Below are positions 9,101 through 18,178 of a stretch of DNA of 64,000 nt, one piece after another. Location of the stretch: the NCBI GenBank assembly GCA_964486935.1, contig CAZAPG010000002.1, positions 1 to 64,000 on the forward strand. Direction: 5' to 3'. The position numbers and the translations under genes are program-made. Every line of letters starts with the position of its first letter. The stretch's first letter is position 1. Under the pieces are notes generated by a model. The model was not told where the DNA came from. It saw only the letters and a list, made by a program, of their open reading frames with translations, and made no database searches. The stretch is from CAZAPG01 sp964486935 (GTDB taxonomy: Bacteria; Chloroflexota; Anaerolineae; 4572-78; J111).

Positions 9101-10760
9101 GATATTGGCTCAAAGTCTTGATTTTTTCGGCGTCATATTGAATGTGATACCAGCGGTTAATCACATCCAACTTATCGGTGAAGGCAAAAATCTTCTGACC
9201 ATAGGCTTCTCGAGAAATTGGATGATGGTCGTTATCCAATATTCGCCCCAGTAACATGGCCGTTTGGACAGAGGTGGAAAGCAAGCTAGCGCCGGAAACT
9301 GGATCCCCCTTCAAAACCAGGTTGTATTCCAAACCTTCCTCAATTAAATCGTCATCACGGGGAAAGATATAACCAACATCATAGACCGGAATGCCAGTTA
9401 ATTTGGAAAAGAACTCCTCGGCCTGGGTAAGGGTAGCCGACAACCCAACCATACAGAGGGTATTTTGTGGATCATAACCGCGAGCGTTGCGCCACCGTCG
9501 CAGCAGGTAAGCAACCTGAGCGCCGGTTAGCCCTTCATAGGTGTGTATCTCATCAAGCAATATCAGACGCGGTGGCGTGGATGTACCAATACCAAATAGG
9601 GCATGCTCTCTGGGGCGGCTCAAACGGCGATTGAGCATTTCAGTGGTGGTGAACAATATATCGGGAGGTTGTCTAATCATTTGCTCCCGTGTCAAGAGCA
9701 ATTGCCCACTATTTGTTTCGAAGTTGCATGATTGGCAACGAAGCCGCGCATATCGACCGTATTGACCACGTTCATTCGCGTTCTTTTCCTGTTGTAAATC
9801 AGCCTGTTCCCAGACTAAATTATGGTCACTATCATTAGGACACGAGAAGAATGGACAAATCCAACCGCTTTTGTCTTGCGTTTGCTGCCACCCTGACGGA
9901 ATGAATCTAGTAAAGAAATCATTGGCAGATTTGGGAGTATCGCCATAATAAGCGCCTAGAGTAATTTCCCGCTTGTAGTTTTGCCTCAAAAGCAGATCTA
10001 ACTTTCGTGCTTCGTCATAGGCTTCTGCCAATTGATCCTTCAGTAGTTCAACACGAGGATATATCGCCAAAACCTTGACCGTATATCTATCATTGACCAA
10101 CGTGTGGGCAATGTGAGCCAGAGCGGGAATATAAAATGCTTTGGTTTTACCAGCCCCGGTTCCTGCTCCAATGACCAAGGCTCGATCCTTTCGCATTCGT
10201 AAATTACGAAATTGTTGCACGATTGCTTCCCTCTGAAATTGGGCTAGACTCAAAACAGTACCATCAGGTTCTTGAAGCAATTGCGCGATTGTCTCAACAT
10301 GTAGTCCGCTAAGCTGCAAATCTCGCTGCGTTTTCAATTCATCCAAAAGTTCATTTGCAGGAATGTCACGGTTAGGATAACGACGACGCTGCAGCTGTAT
10401 TTTCATATCGCTCACCAGACGGCTGGCGCTTTGCCAGTCGTCATGTGAGAAACGCTGACGTAAAAGATATGTTAACCTGACCGCTTCGGCAAATCGGGTA
10501 CGGTAGAGACCCTCCTCCCCTTGAAATATCAGGCGGCGCTCTCGTAAATTTTCAAGAACTGTGTTGGGAATGATACCATCCTGCTGCGCCTTATCCCACA
10601 AACTGCGACTTGATGGCGGTAACTGTTGAAGAAGATCGGACAGGTCGCTTTCCAAATTGCTCCAGACATCAACAAAACCCCAATTTAGCAACCGCGCTTC
10701 TCGAATTTCAATGGCGGTGAGTATTTCATTACATAGATGGTCAAATTCAGGCTGGTTCAT
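6132..10760 (-). CDS. dpdJ: DpdJ, large DEAD/DEAH-box helicase of the Dpd system
   Basis: This is a 1542-residue superfamily 2 helicase. Walker A GAGTGAGKT lies near 197-205, the Walker B box is LLDEIH near 400-405, the SAT motif is GLSATL, and motif VI QRKGRAGR is near 639-646. Between motifs I and II is an insertion with Cys pairs (CPFFSC, then CQSC) suggesting zinc binding. The C-terminus carries a further cluster CVDSCPDCIEKWH near 1428-1440, reminiscent of the DUF1998-type tails of DrmB and related helicase partners. It is predicted to translocate on DNA as part of target discrimination or restriction. It starts 18 nt after dpdI and is followed by dpdK 15 nt later. No strong Shine-Dalgarno precedes the ATG, so coupling to dpdI translation is likely. 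The size and neighbours make DpdJ the best assignment. Confidence 0.82.
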   Translation of the reverse strand: MNQPEFDHLCNEILTAIEIREARLLNWGFVDVWSNLESDLSDLLQQLPPSSRSLWDKAQQDGIIPNTVLENLRERRLIFQGEEGLYRTRFAEAVRLTYLLRQRFSHDDWQSASRLVSDMKIQLQRRRYPNRDIPANELLDELKTQRDLQLSGLHVETIAQLLQEPDGTVLSLAQFQREAIVQQFRNLRMRKDRALVIGAGTGAGKTKAFYIPALAHIAHTLVNDRYTVKVLAIYPRVELLKDQLAEAYDEARKLDLLLRQNYKREITLGAYYGDTPKSANDFFTRFIPSGWQQTQDKSGWICPFFSCPNDSDHNLVWEQADLQQEKNANERGQYGRYARLRCQSCNFETNSGQLLLTREQMIRQPPDILFTTTEMLNRRLSRPREHALFGIGTSTPPRLILLDEIHTYEGLTGAQVAYLLRRWRNARGYDPQNTLCMVGLSATLTQAEEFFSKLTGIPVYDVGYIFPRDDDLIEEGLEYNLVLKGDPVSGASLLSTSVQTAMLLGRILDNDHHPISREAYGQKIFAFTDKLDVINRWYHIQYDAEKIKTLSQYREVESTLGLEARRRRNQMGQDWQVCKLLGHELKAPLRLERTTSQDRGVSANADLVIATSTLEVGFNDPSVGAVMQHKAPRSLASFLQRKGRAGRVRRMRPWMVVITSAYGRDRWAFQHAETLFNPLLPPIDLPIENYYVRKVQAAFALMDWLSMILKRQDTNIDIWNLLSNDQGRYGQPQARQRQLVRNILKGILDGTHTQRFENYLKTALGIQDEAVIVSLLWGEPRPLLFEVIPTILRQLETKWQRINNGQPQLWQDFVSRHPMPEFVTSTLFAELNLHEVKLSIPQSKSKKQNSADEREEFMGLAQTLTEFAPGRVSKRFASRYAINEAHWLSLPDDAQISRNALSLQYLKVEWDKIPKGIQIGDEEYLVYRPLVYTLDPVPYEVRSTSYAELIWKSHFEPKHQRVVSSADDAETTASQPSGTQLKLPPDSKWKQFFDKIEAFTQINGTWVEVTRLGVGVHVDTRYHKGGERRRTLRFDDPVTVGQPAAIGFSLDVDALKFTFTSLEPQQLMTSADWPKLYHHFGPYYFLYKLQNDPRLLEASLSTFEIEWLWQLELSMLLAVAVARRCTFKDAAEEVQRNRQALADRTMRAIFQSQQVDETGDENETGRLHQKLLDYLREQAVQDALSDAATVLWHHNDTGLPHWLESCYAASLGATLFAAVTRLVPDIEPDDLIMDIDSDCIWISETAAGGIGLISKIADAIAQRPREFELQLLDTLQYCDREQLALNLSAITDLIEIDDPDLQQAFWQARNKTDLLSLTQTRQLLTKTLEVNGIPATRQLIVALNTKFLRPNSAQDSDKLIATLANHWEQEQIRLGCAIDLRVMSVAARKIDQVEQQVQQVLQRIGGPEAKVDESQVFNLLQSLLWLDCVDSCPDCIEKWHPYQQLARPSRALLLTLLKPRAEIIQYNQEGWQILLEQTLASKFQVQLGCDQGELSLCKQSLLALLVTPIEIGFQSFFPFVERIERTGKRYIIHLVIREMVGY

Positions 10761-10778
10761 TAGATTTGATGATATTTT

Positions 10779-11456
10779 CTATCTAAAGGTAATTTTGAAA
10801 ATTCTTGCTCGATCACCCTGGCGACACCAGGTCAAAATCTCATCTGATAAATCTGCTAAAGTCGCCTCATTCTTAAGCACACTATCGAGAAAATCTCTAA
10901 TCTCAGTTTCCAAATTCAGAGCCGACAGTTGTTTGCTCAATAGTTGTAGCTTCTGATCAAATTCAGCTAATTCTTGCTGGTTTTTGGGTGATCTATCAGT
11001 AAACTGCTCCAGGTATTGTTTTTGACTGTCCAATTTCCCCAATTGAACTTTTACTTCTGGGAGTCTTCTCACTAATTTTAATAACTCTACCAGGGGATTA
11101 ACCTGGTCCTCAGCATAGATTTTCCAGGCGGCTTCAACGTCTCGTCCCAACTCTTCAACTTGACGTTTATTTTCCTGTAACGGTTTAACCTGTCGGCGCT
11201 GTTGGCTAAACTCTCGTTGGGAGGTTTCTATTCTGCCATCAATCTGCCTAACCTGAGCAGCCAGATAGGTATTTTTTTCTGCATCAAGCCGGTGATGGAT
11301 AAGGTGATAAAGCGCGACCAACGGTCGAAGGATCGCTGACAATTGCTGCAGCTCTCCATAGGTGGCTTCCATATCTTTCCGGGTTTTCTCATCCTCTTCC
11401 AGTTTCTTTAGAGCTTCGAGTTGCTTTTGAACACTCTGAGCTTGAGAAACAAGCAT
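10779..11456 (-). CDS. dpdI: DpdI-like coiled-coil protein
   Basis: This is a protein of about 225 residues, almost entirely charged heptad-rich helix (for example QVQKQLEALKKLEEDEK and QREFSQQRRQVKPLQENKRQ). It has no signal peptide, membrane segment or catalytic motif. The start is ATG at 11456, preceded by GGAGGAG at 7-8 nt; the frame is open six codons further upstream, but the ribosome site decides against those. Only one base separates the TAA of dpdH from this ATG, so the two are coupled. In Dpd clusters the small gene between the DpdH ATPase and the DpdJ helicase is DpdI, which has been implicated in the restriction-like phenotype. The name is given on position and size, and a scaffold role is inferred from the coiled coil. 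Confidence 0.68.
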   Translation of the reverse strand: MLVSQAQSVQKQLEALKKLEEDEKTRKDMEATYGELQQLSAILRPLVALYHLIHHRLDAEKNTYLAAQVRQIDGRIETSQREFSQQRRQVKPLQENKRQVEELGRDVEAAWKIYAEDQVNPLVELLKLVRRLPEVKVQLGKLDSQKQYLEQFTDRSPKNQQELAEFDQKLQLLSKQLSALNLETEIRDFLDSVLKNEATLADLSDEILTWCRQGDRARIFKITFR

Positions 11457-11457
11457 A

Positions 11458-14400
11458 TTATTTCTCCTCCACAACCACAGGTTTCAAAATTTGGGATAGC
11501 GATTCCCGGATTTCGGCGTAACTATCTTCAACTTTCCGCTCAAGTGGCGTTTCATCACTACCAGATTTAATAGCGTTGATTTTATTAGTAAGCTGTTTTT
11601 CTTGGCTCCCAGTTAATTTGTGAAACCCTTCTAAGTAGCCAAGATATTTCTTAGTATCTCTCACTAACACGCTTGAGCCAGACAACCAAAGGGCAAGTTG
11701 TACTGTTTCTTCCTTAGCGGGTATCGTCTGTAAATCTGTTCTCAGTTCTTCTAATCTCGAAGCGATCAACGTAGGATCTTCCTCAAAAATGTAGCCTATA
11801 CTCATTTGTCGGAGATCGGTTAAAAGTGTAGAAATTGCCTCGAATACCTCAGCGGAGGAATTCTTGCCAATCATTTTTTCCAGACGGAGTTGATAATCTT
11901 GAACTTGCTCATAATCTTGGCTAAGGGCTTCAGCAAAATAAAGCTTGAGAGTTTTATAGACTTCAAACACAGCGGTCCATAACTCGCCATCAGGTTTGAT
12001 CTCAAATGCCTTCATCTGCCAGTTCTGTACAGTAAACTCTTCAAGTAAATCCAGTATTGTAGCCGCATTAATAAATCGGAGATCTTTGCTCCCACCTTGA
12101 GCGCAGTTAAAGGCAGGAAAAAATTCACGGCGGCATAAGGCTACATTCCGCTCAATATTTCTCATTGAGCGGACCCAAATGCTTGAATGAGATTCCTGAG
12201 CCACTGTTATCAACTCACCCCACGGAGCAGGTTTTCGGTCAGCTTCAACCAGTTTGAAGAAAATATCGGTCGGTTCTGATTTTTTTGCCTCTAACCCATC
12301 CCCCAAACAGCTAATGAGTAAATTATTTTGTAGAAGAATATCAGTAAAGCCTAATGGTGAGAGTTCCTCAGAATTTGGTTGCTTGACAAATTCCACAATA
12401 CGTAATTCTTGCCCGCGCAGCCAGCGGCTTAGAGTGGCCAAATGGCTGCCAAACTGACCTTGAGTCAGCGGCTGATCACTTTCTTGCAAGTCAGCGATAG
12501 CGTGCAGCACCAAGGCTAATTCATCGGAACGCTTGAAGTATAGGTAATAACTACGGGTTGCTCTCCCGGCCTGACCTTCAATGACAAAACGGGCTTGCTT
12601 CAAGCGATCATCCACTAAAGAGGCTGGAATTCCATACGCTTCCCAATCAATAAAACTGCCGACCAGATCGGCCAATCCTTTAGCTAACTTTTCATAATAT
12701 TGAAGTTGCTTGCCGGTTCGCCATCTTTCAATATCTTGTGTTATCGGAGAAGTCGGTGGTGGGGGAGGAGGCGGCGGCGGAGGTTTGATGTCAGGACCCT
12801 TTATGGGTGGAGTGAGAGGACCAGTTACACCCTCCCCCTTAATGACAGGTAACCCAAAGGCTTCAAAAACCTCTCGCCGTAAACCACTGACCCGCTGTTG
12901 ATCATTAGCATCAATCGTAACATCTACAGTACGATTACCCCAAAACAAAATAACGGTCTCAATCCGGTTGGCAACACTGGGCGAATTACTTTGACCGGTA
13001 ATGAGAGTACGTTGGGTCGGCTTCTCCAATGTTGGCGGGGTAAAATCTCCTCCCAGGTCTCGTGCTACAGGCGGGAATTGGCCTTCCTTGACTTGCCAAC
13101 CGTGGCTCTGCAACACATACTCAATCACATTATTGAGAAGGGAACGAGGTGTGCGTGAAATTTTAGACGTATCAAGATGGGTGTACATTGTCCATAAAGC
13201 CTGTTGATTAAAGGGGTATAGCCCCACCCTTAAAGCGCCATCTTCGGCAGTTTCTCCAATTTCAACAAAACCAAAGGCGTCATGGCAAGTCGGCTTGAAT
13301 TGGCAACGATGGCAGCGGTTTGGCAATAGCTCAGGTTGGGCGTCTTTTTGCTGCCAGCTCTCCAATTCATCTTGGCTAAGGCGTATAGCATTCAAGTATC
13401 TGGCAGCCATATCAGCTACAGCATCTGCACTGGTCAGTAGTTGGGACTCTAAGAGATTAGAGGTATTTAGGGTAAGCCGGTGGGTAATGCGTTCTTTCAT
13501 ATTATCAGGAAAGTGGTCGTGATAATAACTATCAGTAATACCAACCACCGATAATAAGCGACAAAATTCGCGATTTCCCTCGCCCGTGTGTTGGGTGGCC
13601 AATACGTCAACCAAACCAGCATCCAGACCCGTGAATACGGCAATATCCTCAATAAACAAAGCTAATCGTCGCCCTTGCTGCCGTAATTCGCGACGCAAAT
13701 CATTGAATATCTGTTTAAGTTCATCAGCCGAGAGCGAGGTCGTGCGCCCGACGGCGAAATTTAAGAGGCGATTCAGATAGGTGGCTAGTTCTGTTCGTAG
13801 TTCCGGCTTGATATTCAAACTATCAGCCAGGTTCTTAGCTTCACGATAACCATCCGGTTGGTTTTTGATTTGACGCAGAAAATCAACCTGAAAATTGAAA
13901 TCATCGGCGTGGAAGGTGGGCATTTCATCATCGGCCAATCCGGCACGTCCCTCGCCCGACAAAAATCTAACAATACGCTCAATTGGGCCGCCTGACCTTT
14001 TGAGTTCATCTCTAATCACATAATCCAGAAGAAATTTCTCAATATTACGGCTAATTCGCCCTGAGGGTTGCTCGGTTTCTTTGAGAGTAACTTCGTTAGT
14101 AGCGACTTGAAGGTTATTCAGAACGGTGTCTGCCAACCCTTTCTTAGAAAGTTGATCGGTGGCACGCTTTAGTCGCTCAATCTGATCGGCAAAGAGGGTA
14201 CTATCAAAAACATCTGATTGAATGATTTGGAGCAGGGTGCTACGCAGGCTGCTATTAGCTCGCTCAATGAGTAGTACGACATCGCGACCATCAGTTTCTT
14301 GATTTATCGTGGCATAACGCTCTTTGAGCCAACGAATAAGGTGCGATTTGCCGGTTCCTGGAATACCCTGGATAACAGCAAAGGTGTGTTGGTCATTTTC

Positions 14401-14604
14401 AGCCCGTGAGCGAAGTTCCTTGAGCAGATTAGTTTCGCTCGTATCTTTAATTTGACGGGGGGCATTGAGATAGGCAATTGTATCCAAGGGAGTGTGGGTA
14501 GCCAAAAATGTAGCCCGGTCAACCGAGACCGCTTCCTTGTTAATGACCACGCTAATGCGCTGCTCATCCCAACACTGGTAGCGTTCAAAAGTTTGGTCAG
14601 CCAT
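11458..14604 (-). CDS. dpdH: DpdH, P-loop ATPase of the Dpd system
   Basis: This is a P-loop ATPase of about 1048 residues. Walker A GIPGTGKSHL lies near 79-88, followed by a region resembling AAA/STAND-like ATPases (LALFIEDIAVFTGLD near 300-315 as Walker B/sensor). A zinc-like cluster CHRCQFKPTC lies near 430-440. A run of ten or more prolines near 606-617 separates an N-terminal ATPase half from a helical C-terminal half. The start is ATG at 14604, with AAGGAGGG eight bases upstream; the frame is open further upstream, but that stretch lies inside dpdG in another frame. It follows dpdG by 4 nt and precedes dpdI by 1 nt. The arrangement matches DpdH, an ATPase of the restriction arm. Its mechanism is unknown. 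Confidence 0.82.
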   Translation of the reverse strand: MADQTFERYQCWDEQRISVVINKEAVSVDRATFLATHTPLDTIAYLNAPRQIKDTSETNLLKELRSRAENDQHTFAVIQGIPGTGKSHLIRWLKERYATINQETDGRDVVLLIERANSSLRSTLLQIIQSDVFDSTLFADQIERLKRATDQLSKKGLADTVLNNLQVATNEVTLKETEQPSGRISRNIEKFLLDYVIRDELKRSGGPIERIVRFLSGEGRAGLADDEMPTFHADDFNFQVDFLRQIKNQPDGYREAKNLADSLNIKPELRTELATYLNRLLNFAVGRTTSLSADELKQIFNDLRRELRQQGRRLALFIEDIAVFTGLDAGLVDVLATQHTGEGNREFCRLLSVVGITDSYYHDHFPDNMKERITHRLTLNTSNLLESQLLTSADAVADMAARYLNAIRLSQDELESWQQKDAQPELLPNRCHRCQFKPTCHDAFGFVEIGETAEDGALRVGLYPFNQQALWTMYTHLDTSKISRTPRSLLNNVIEYVLQSHGWQVKEGQFPPVARDLGGDFTPPTLEKPTQRTLITGQSNSPSVANRIETVILFWGNRTVDVTIDANDQQRVSGLRREVFEAFGLPVIKGEGVTGPLTPPIKGPDIKPPPPPPPPPPTSPITQDIERWRTGKQLQYYEKLAKGLADLVGSFIDWEAYGIPASLVDDRLKQARFVIEGQAGRATRSYYLYFKRSDELALVLHAIADLQESDQPLTQGQFGSHLATLSRWLRGQELRIVEFVKQPNSEELSPLGFTDILLQNNLLISCLGDGLEAKKSEPTDIFFKLVEADRKPAPWGELITVAQESHSSIWVRSMRNIERNVALCRREFFPAFNCAQGGSKDLRFINAATILDLLEEFTVQNWQMKAFEIKPDGELWTAVFEVYKTLKLYFAEALSQDYEQVQDYQLRLEKMIGKNSSAEVFEAISTLLTDLRQMSIGYIFEEDPTLIASRLEELRTDLQTIPAKEETVQLALWLSGSSVLVRDTKKYLGYLEGFHKLTGSQEKQLTNKINAIKSGSDETPLERKVEDSYAEIRESLSQILKPVVVEEK

Positions 14605-14608
14605 AGTT

Positions 14609-15499
14609 TTATCCCTCCTTGCGTTGAATATGTGTAACCTGGCTGATTGGTTGTCCTTCGGCGGGGTAAAGCTGCCAAACGTCAGTAGCATCGGCCTGAC
14701 GTGCGAGTTCAATCTGGCCTGACTGATGCAATACCCGTAACGCAGTCGAAAGCATGAGGCTCAGGCGATTTCCACGTACTTCTGCGCCTCTGCTAGCCTG
14801 CCAGCACTTCTCAAAAAGCCGGCCTCCATCAAGCTCTGGACAACGTTTCTTCAATCTTACGGCAAATGTTCGAAATGGCACAGCGGCTTTTTCGCCGGCA
14901 AAAAGTTCTGGCAATAGCGCTTCAACACGAGCATAAGCATCCGGCATCAATATGTCGGTTGAACCAAGTCGCATGGACCATCCGAAACCCAGAAAAACGG
15001 CCCACGGTAACCAGGCATTAAATTTTACTTCGTTGAAGGCGCGGCCTTGGTCGGGGTTGTCTGCGTCTTCTTGGGGGAAAAGTTCGATATTAAAGCGAGT
15101 AATGGTATCTTTTTTGCTATGCTGAAAAACTCGTTCATTCTGAACAGCATACCAGGCTGTAAAAAGATTCAGGAGATAGTTATCAGCATTGTCATCCTCA
15201 ACGCCCAGCAGTTGTTGACGCATGTAAGTCCGAAAACCCTCAACTGTCTCAATGTTTTCACTGGTGCCAACCTGAGCATGTAACTTAATCATCTTTTTGC
15301 CATTTGTATCTTCATCAATCAGGTTGTGTTGTCTGGCGGCTCCATATATTGCTTTGGCGGCATCTTGGTTAGATATCAGGCCCGGCGGCTGTAAAAGATT
15401 GAGCAGGTCCTCTCTGGTTGGATTGTCCAATCGCGGTACCAGCCGTATCAAAGCATGTAAACGGTGCGGCGTGATTTGGCCATTATTTATGATTTCCAT
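14609..15499 (-). CDS. dpdG: DpdG-like protein
   Basis: This is a 296-residue soluble protein without recognisable catalytic motifs. The N-terminus (ITPHRLHALIRLVPRL...REDLLNLLQP) looks like a winged-helix segment. The middle contains a hydrophobic WLPWAVFLGFGWSMRL stretch that is more likely a buried core than a membrane helix. The C-terminus (LSLMLSTALRVLHQSGQIEL) resembles a second winged helix, so a DNA-contact or adaptor role is plausible. The start is ATG at 15499, 15 nt after dpdF, and the gene ends 4 nt before dpdH. DpdG is the member of Dpd clusters found directly between the RecQ-like and ATPase genes, and that context is the main reason for the name. Confidence 0.72.
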   Translation of the reverse strand: MEIINNGQITPHRLHALIRLVPRLDNPTREDLLNLLQPPGLISNQDAAKAIYGAARQHNLIDEDTNGKKMIKLHAQVGTSENIETVEGFRTYMRQQLLGVEDDNADNYLLNLFTAWYAVQNERVFQHSKKDTITRFNIELFPQEDADNPDQGRAFNEVKFNAWLPWAVFLGFGWSMRLGSTDILMPDAYARVEALLPELFAGEKAAVPFRTFAVRLKKRCPELDGGRLFEKCWQASRGAEVRGNRLSLMLSTALRVLHQSGQIELARQADATDVWQLYPAEGQPISQVTHIQRKEG

Positions 15500-15514
15500 A
15501 GCTCACCTTATATT

Positions 15515-18178
15515 TTAGAAAAATAGTGTCGTTTGGGAACGTCTCAGCCACTCATATAATCTTTGAGCATTCTCTGAAATACCATCAATCCGATCAAGAA
15601 ACTTACCGTGTTGGCTGGGCAAATAAAGGGCGTGATGGATAATATGAATTACCCAGACAGGCTGCACTTGAGAGGTTTGCCATTGTTGCCAGGCCCGATA
15701 AAGCTGGTCGCTATCATGGTCAAGGGGAGGGTAGAGAATAAGGGTTGGAACGGGATAAATTAAGTCTGTGACATCGCCAGCTAACAGCCAACTATTGGGA
15801 ATAAGGCGATGTAGTATTTGCCGGTGTTGGGCTAGTTGTTTGACCAGTGAAGTTGTCCAAATATTGTCTTCGAGTAAAGCCGTGGGAAGAATGAGTTGTT
15901 GAATCCCGGCGCCGACCAGGTTTGTTAATAGAGTGTCGAATTGTTTGAGGGTGTTTATTTCACGCGGACCATCCCAATCAACTATAAATACACCCCGCCC
16001 TCCGATTCGTCGTTTGAGATCACCACTGAGACGGTCAGCCGATGGCTCAATTCTAGCAGTATCCAGATGAATTCGAGTGGTCTCTGCATAAGGCTCACGG
16101 TGTTGGTGACGACAACAAGGGCAACCCCCACAAGCCAATGCTGTTGGCTCGTACAGGTCGGCGAATTGATGCGCCAGACAATGCTCAGGTGGTTCTCCCG
16201 ATGAGTCACCCGCATATTTTGACGAAAGAAGGCTCATTTGTTGCAAAAAGTCGCTGATAATTTGTTTTTCGCGTTGACGGTGGTATTCAACAGAACGTTT
16301 AAAGATTTGCCAATCATTAACGGCCTCTGGATTGTGCAATTGAAGTTGTAACCAACCAGGCATAGTCGTTTCCATTTGTGTATCAGGCGTCCCATCGGGG
16401 CGAGTGTCAGCAATAGAAATGATGCCGGCGCGCTGTAACAGCAGTAATACGTGTTCATTCCATTCCTGACTTAACGCAGACTCATCCATTTCCTGATTGT
16501 AATCTGGGGCAGCATTGGTGTTAATAAGCCACTGATCACCTCGGTTCTGAAAAGATTGCGCCGTACGCCACATTCCCCTCCAGCGACCCCATGCCTTTTG
16601 CGTGGTAATACGGGCGCTGGTAGTCATTCCTAAAGCCACGTTATAATCTTCGCCAACCAGGCATACCAGACTGACAGCACTGCACCCGTCGCGACCGGCG
16701 CGCCCGACTTCCTGGTAGAAGCGATCAGTATTTTCGGGTAAGGCAGCGTGGATAATCGCTCGAACATCGGGCTTGTCCACCCCCAACCCAAAGGCAGAAG
16801 TTGCCACCATAATATCTCGCTGATTTCTATTCCACTCGAAGATGAGACGTTGTCGTTCGGCGGGATCAGTTTTGCCGCTAAAAGCGGCTATTCGTTCAAA
16901 TCCTTCTTCGCGCAGAAAATCTACCCACTGTTCAGCATCATCCGGTTTGGTAACATATAAGATGAGGGGGCGGGGCAAATGACGAAGCGCTTCCAAAACC
17001 CGTGCCCGGCGCGTCTCTTGATCAGGGGCATAGTTGAACCAATAGGCAATCTCCGGTCGCAAGCGGTTAGCCTGCACTGAAAAAAACTCTCCATTGTTAG
17101 CAAATAGCCCTTCAAGCGTCTTTTTGCAACTATTGGAAACCGTGGCCGACAGCAAGAAGGTGCGTACACGTCCTTGTGAAGCCTCCACCAACTTTTGGCG
17201 ATAACTTGCTAATAGTTGAAATTCTGTGCGGAAACGAGCGCCCCAGGTTTCAACCAAATGCACCTCATCAATGACTAGACGATTGATGGTGCCCTGGCGG
17301 GCCGCTTCTAGACAGATTTGGTACAGCTCTGAATTAAGTAACAACTCCGGAGATGTATACAGGATTGGTAATGTACCATAGCCTATTCCCCGGCGAATAG
17401 TGTCTCGTACATCTTGGGAAGTGGCGCTCGTCAGGCTATAGGGTTTATATTCTGGATCAATGGCCTCGGCAAAGTAACTCTTAACCATCTCTTCTTGGTC
17501 ATATGCCAGCGACACTGTTGGTACAACTACCAGAGTAGTGCCGCCTTTAATTCGACCAGCCCTTGACTCAAACCAGGCCGGTAAAACAATGCACAGGCTC
17601 TTGCCCCCTCCTGTGGGTAAGGTGATAAGGGTTGTAGAACCAGGCGGCGTGAATAAGCTAGTCTCAACAGCTATTTTTTGCGCTTCGGACTGGTAATGAG
17701 TAAACGGATCGCTAGTTCTATTTGTCATCCCAAAGAGTAAACCAGACCCTACGGCAGGTGTATCAAAACGTCGCTCTTTCAACTGGTCAATTTCGGCGCA
17801 ATGCGCGTCCAGTAACCAGGCCGGTTTCCATGATGTTGCTTGGAGTTCAACCATGTTCGAGTCAGTATTGTCGGTTACGTACAGCCCAGTTTCTTGTTCG
17901 CGACTGCTAAGTAATTGCCACAGGTCGCGTTTAATCTGAAGACGATGATGGTAAGCTCGAATGATTTGGCGCAAGAGTACGGCAATGTCTGCGGTGCCGG
18001 CCCGGTTTTCCTCGAGGCCCTGTAGAGCCAGACTTAACCTGATTAGAGACTGACTGCACGCCATTTCCACACCAACCAGGTTTTCTTGCGCCTCGGCAAT
18101 TTGACTCCGAAAAGCTGCATGACCTGGGTTGGGTTCTAATAAAAGTGCTTGTAGCTTATCCAGAAGATCACTCGTCAT
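15515..18178 (-). CDS. dpdF: DpdF, RecQ-like DEAD/DEAH-box helicase
   Basis: This is an SF2 helicase of about 887 residues in the RecQ style. Walker A LPTGGGKSL lies near 188-195, the Walker B box is VIDEVHLVETWG near 299-310, FLLSATVS is motif III, and motif VI QEVGRAGRDG is near 488-497. A Cys cluster (CLAHQFADLYEP...CGGCPCC) near 666-690 corresponds to the RecQ zinc-binding position. The last 150 residues form an alpha/beta module that resembles a phosphoribosyltransferase- or Rossmann-like fold but carries no motif I can assign. The start is ATG at 18178, overlapping the dpdE stop as ATGA; the frame is open 16 codons upstream. The overlap shows tight coupling. It is predicted to unwind DNA during recognition of modified or unmodified sites. 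Confidence 0.85.
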   Translation of the reverse strand: MTSDLLDKLQALLLEPNPGHAAFRSQIAEAQENLVGVEMACSQSLIRLSLALQGLEENRAGTADIAVLLRQIIRAYHHRLQIKRDLWQLLSSREQETGLYVTDNTDSNMVELQATSWKPAWLLDAHCAEIDQLKERRFDTPAVGSGLLFGMTNRTSDPFTHYQSEAQKIAVETSLFTPPGSTTLITLPTGGGKSLCIVLPAWFESRAGRIKGGTTLVVVPTVSLAYDQEEMVKSYFAEAIDPEYKPYSLTSATSQDVRDTIRRGIGYGTLPILYTSPELLLNSELYQICLEAARQGTINRLVIDEVHLVETWGARFRTEFQLLASYRQKLVEASQGRVRTFLLSATVSNSCKKTLEGLFANNGEFFSVQANRLRPEIAYWFNYAPDQETRRARVLEALRHLPRPLILYVTKPDDAEQWVDFLREEGFERIAAFSGKTDPAERQRLIFEWNRNQRDIMVATSAFGLGVDKPDVRAIIHAALPENTDRFYQEVGRAGRDGCSAVSLVCLVGEDYNVALGMTTSARITTQKAWGRWRGMWRTAQSFQNRGDQWLINTNAAPDYNQEMDESALSQEWNEHVLLLLQRAGIISIADTRPDGTPDTQMETTMPGWLQLQLHNPEAVNDWQIFKRSVEYHRQREKQIISDFLQQMSLLSSKYAGDSSGEPPEHCLAHQFADLYEPTALACGGCPCCRHQHREPYAETTRIHLDTARIEPSADRLSGDLKRRIGGRGVFIVDWDGPREINTLKQFDTLLTNLVGAGIQQLILPTALLEDNIWTTSLVKQLAQHRQILHRLIPNSWLLAGDVTDLIYPVPTLILYPPLDHDSDQLYRAWQQWQTSQVQPVWVIHIIHHALYLPSQHGKFLDRIDGISENAQRLYEWLRRSQTTLFF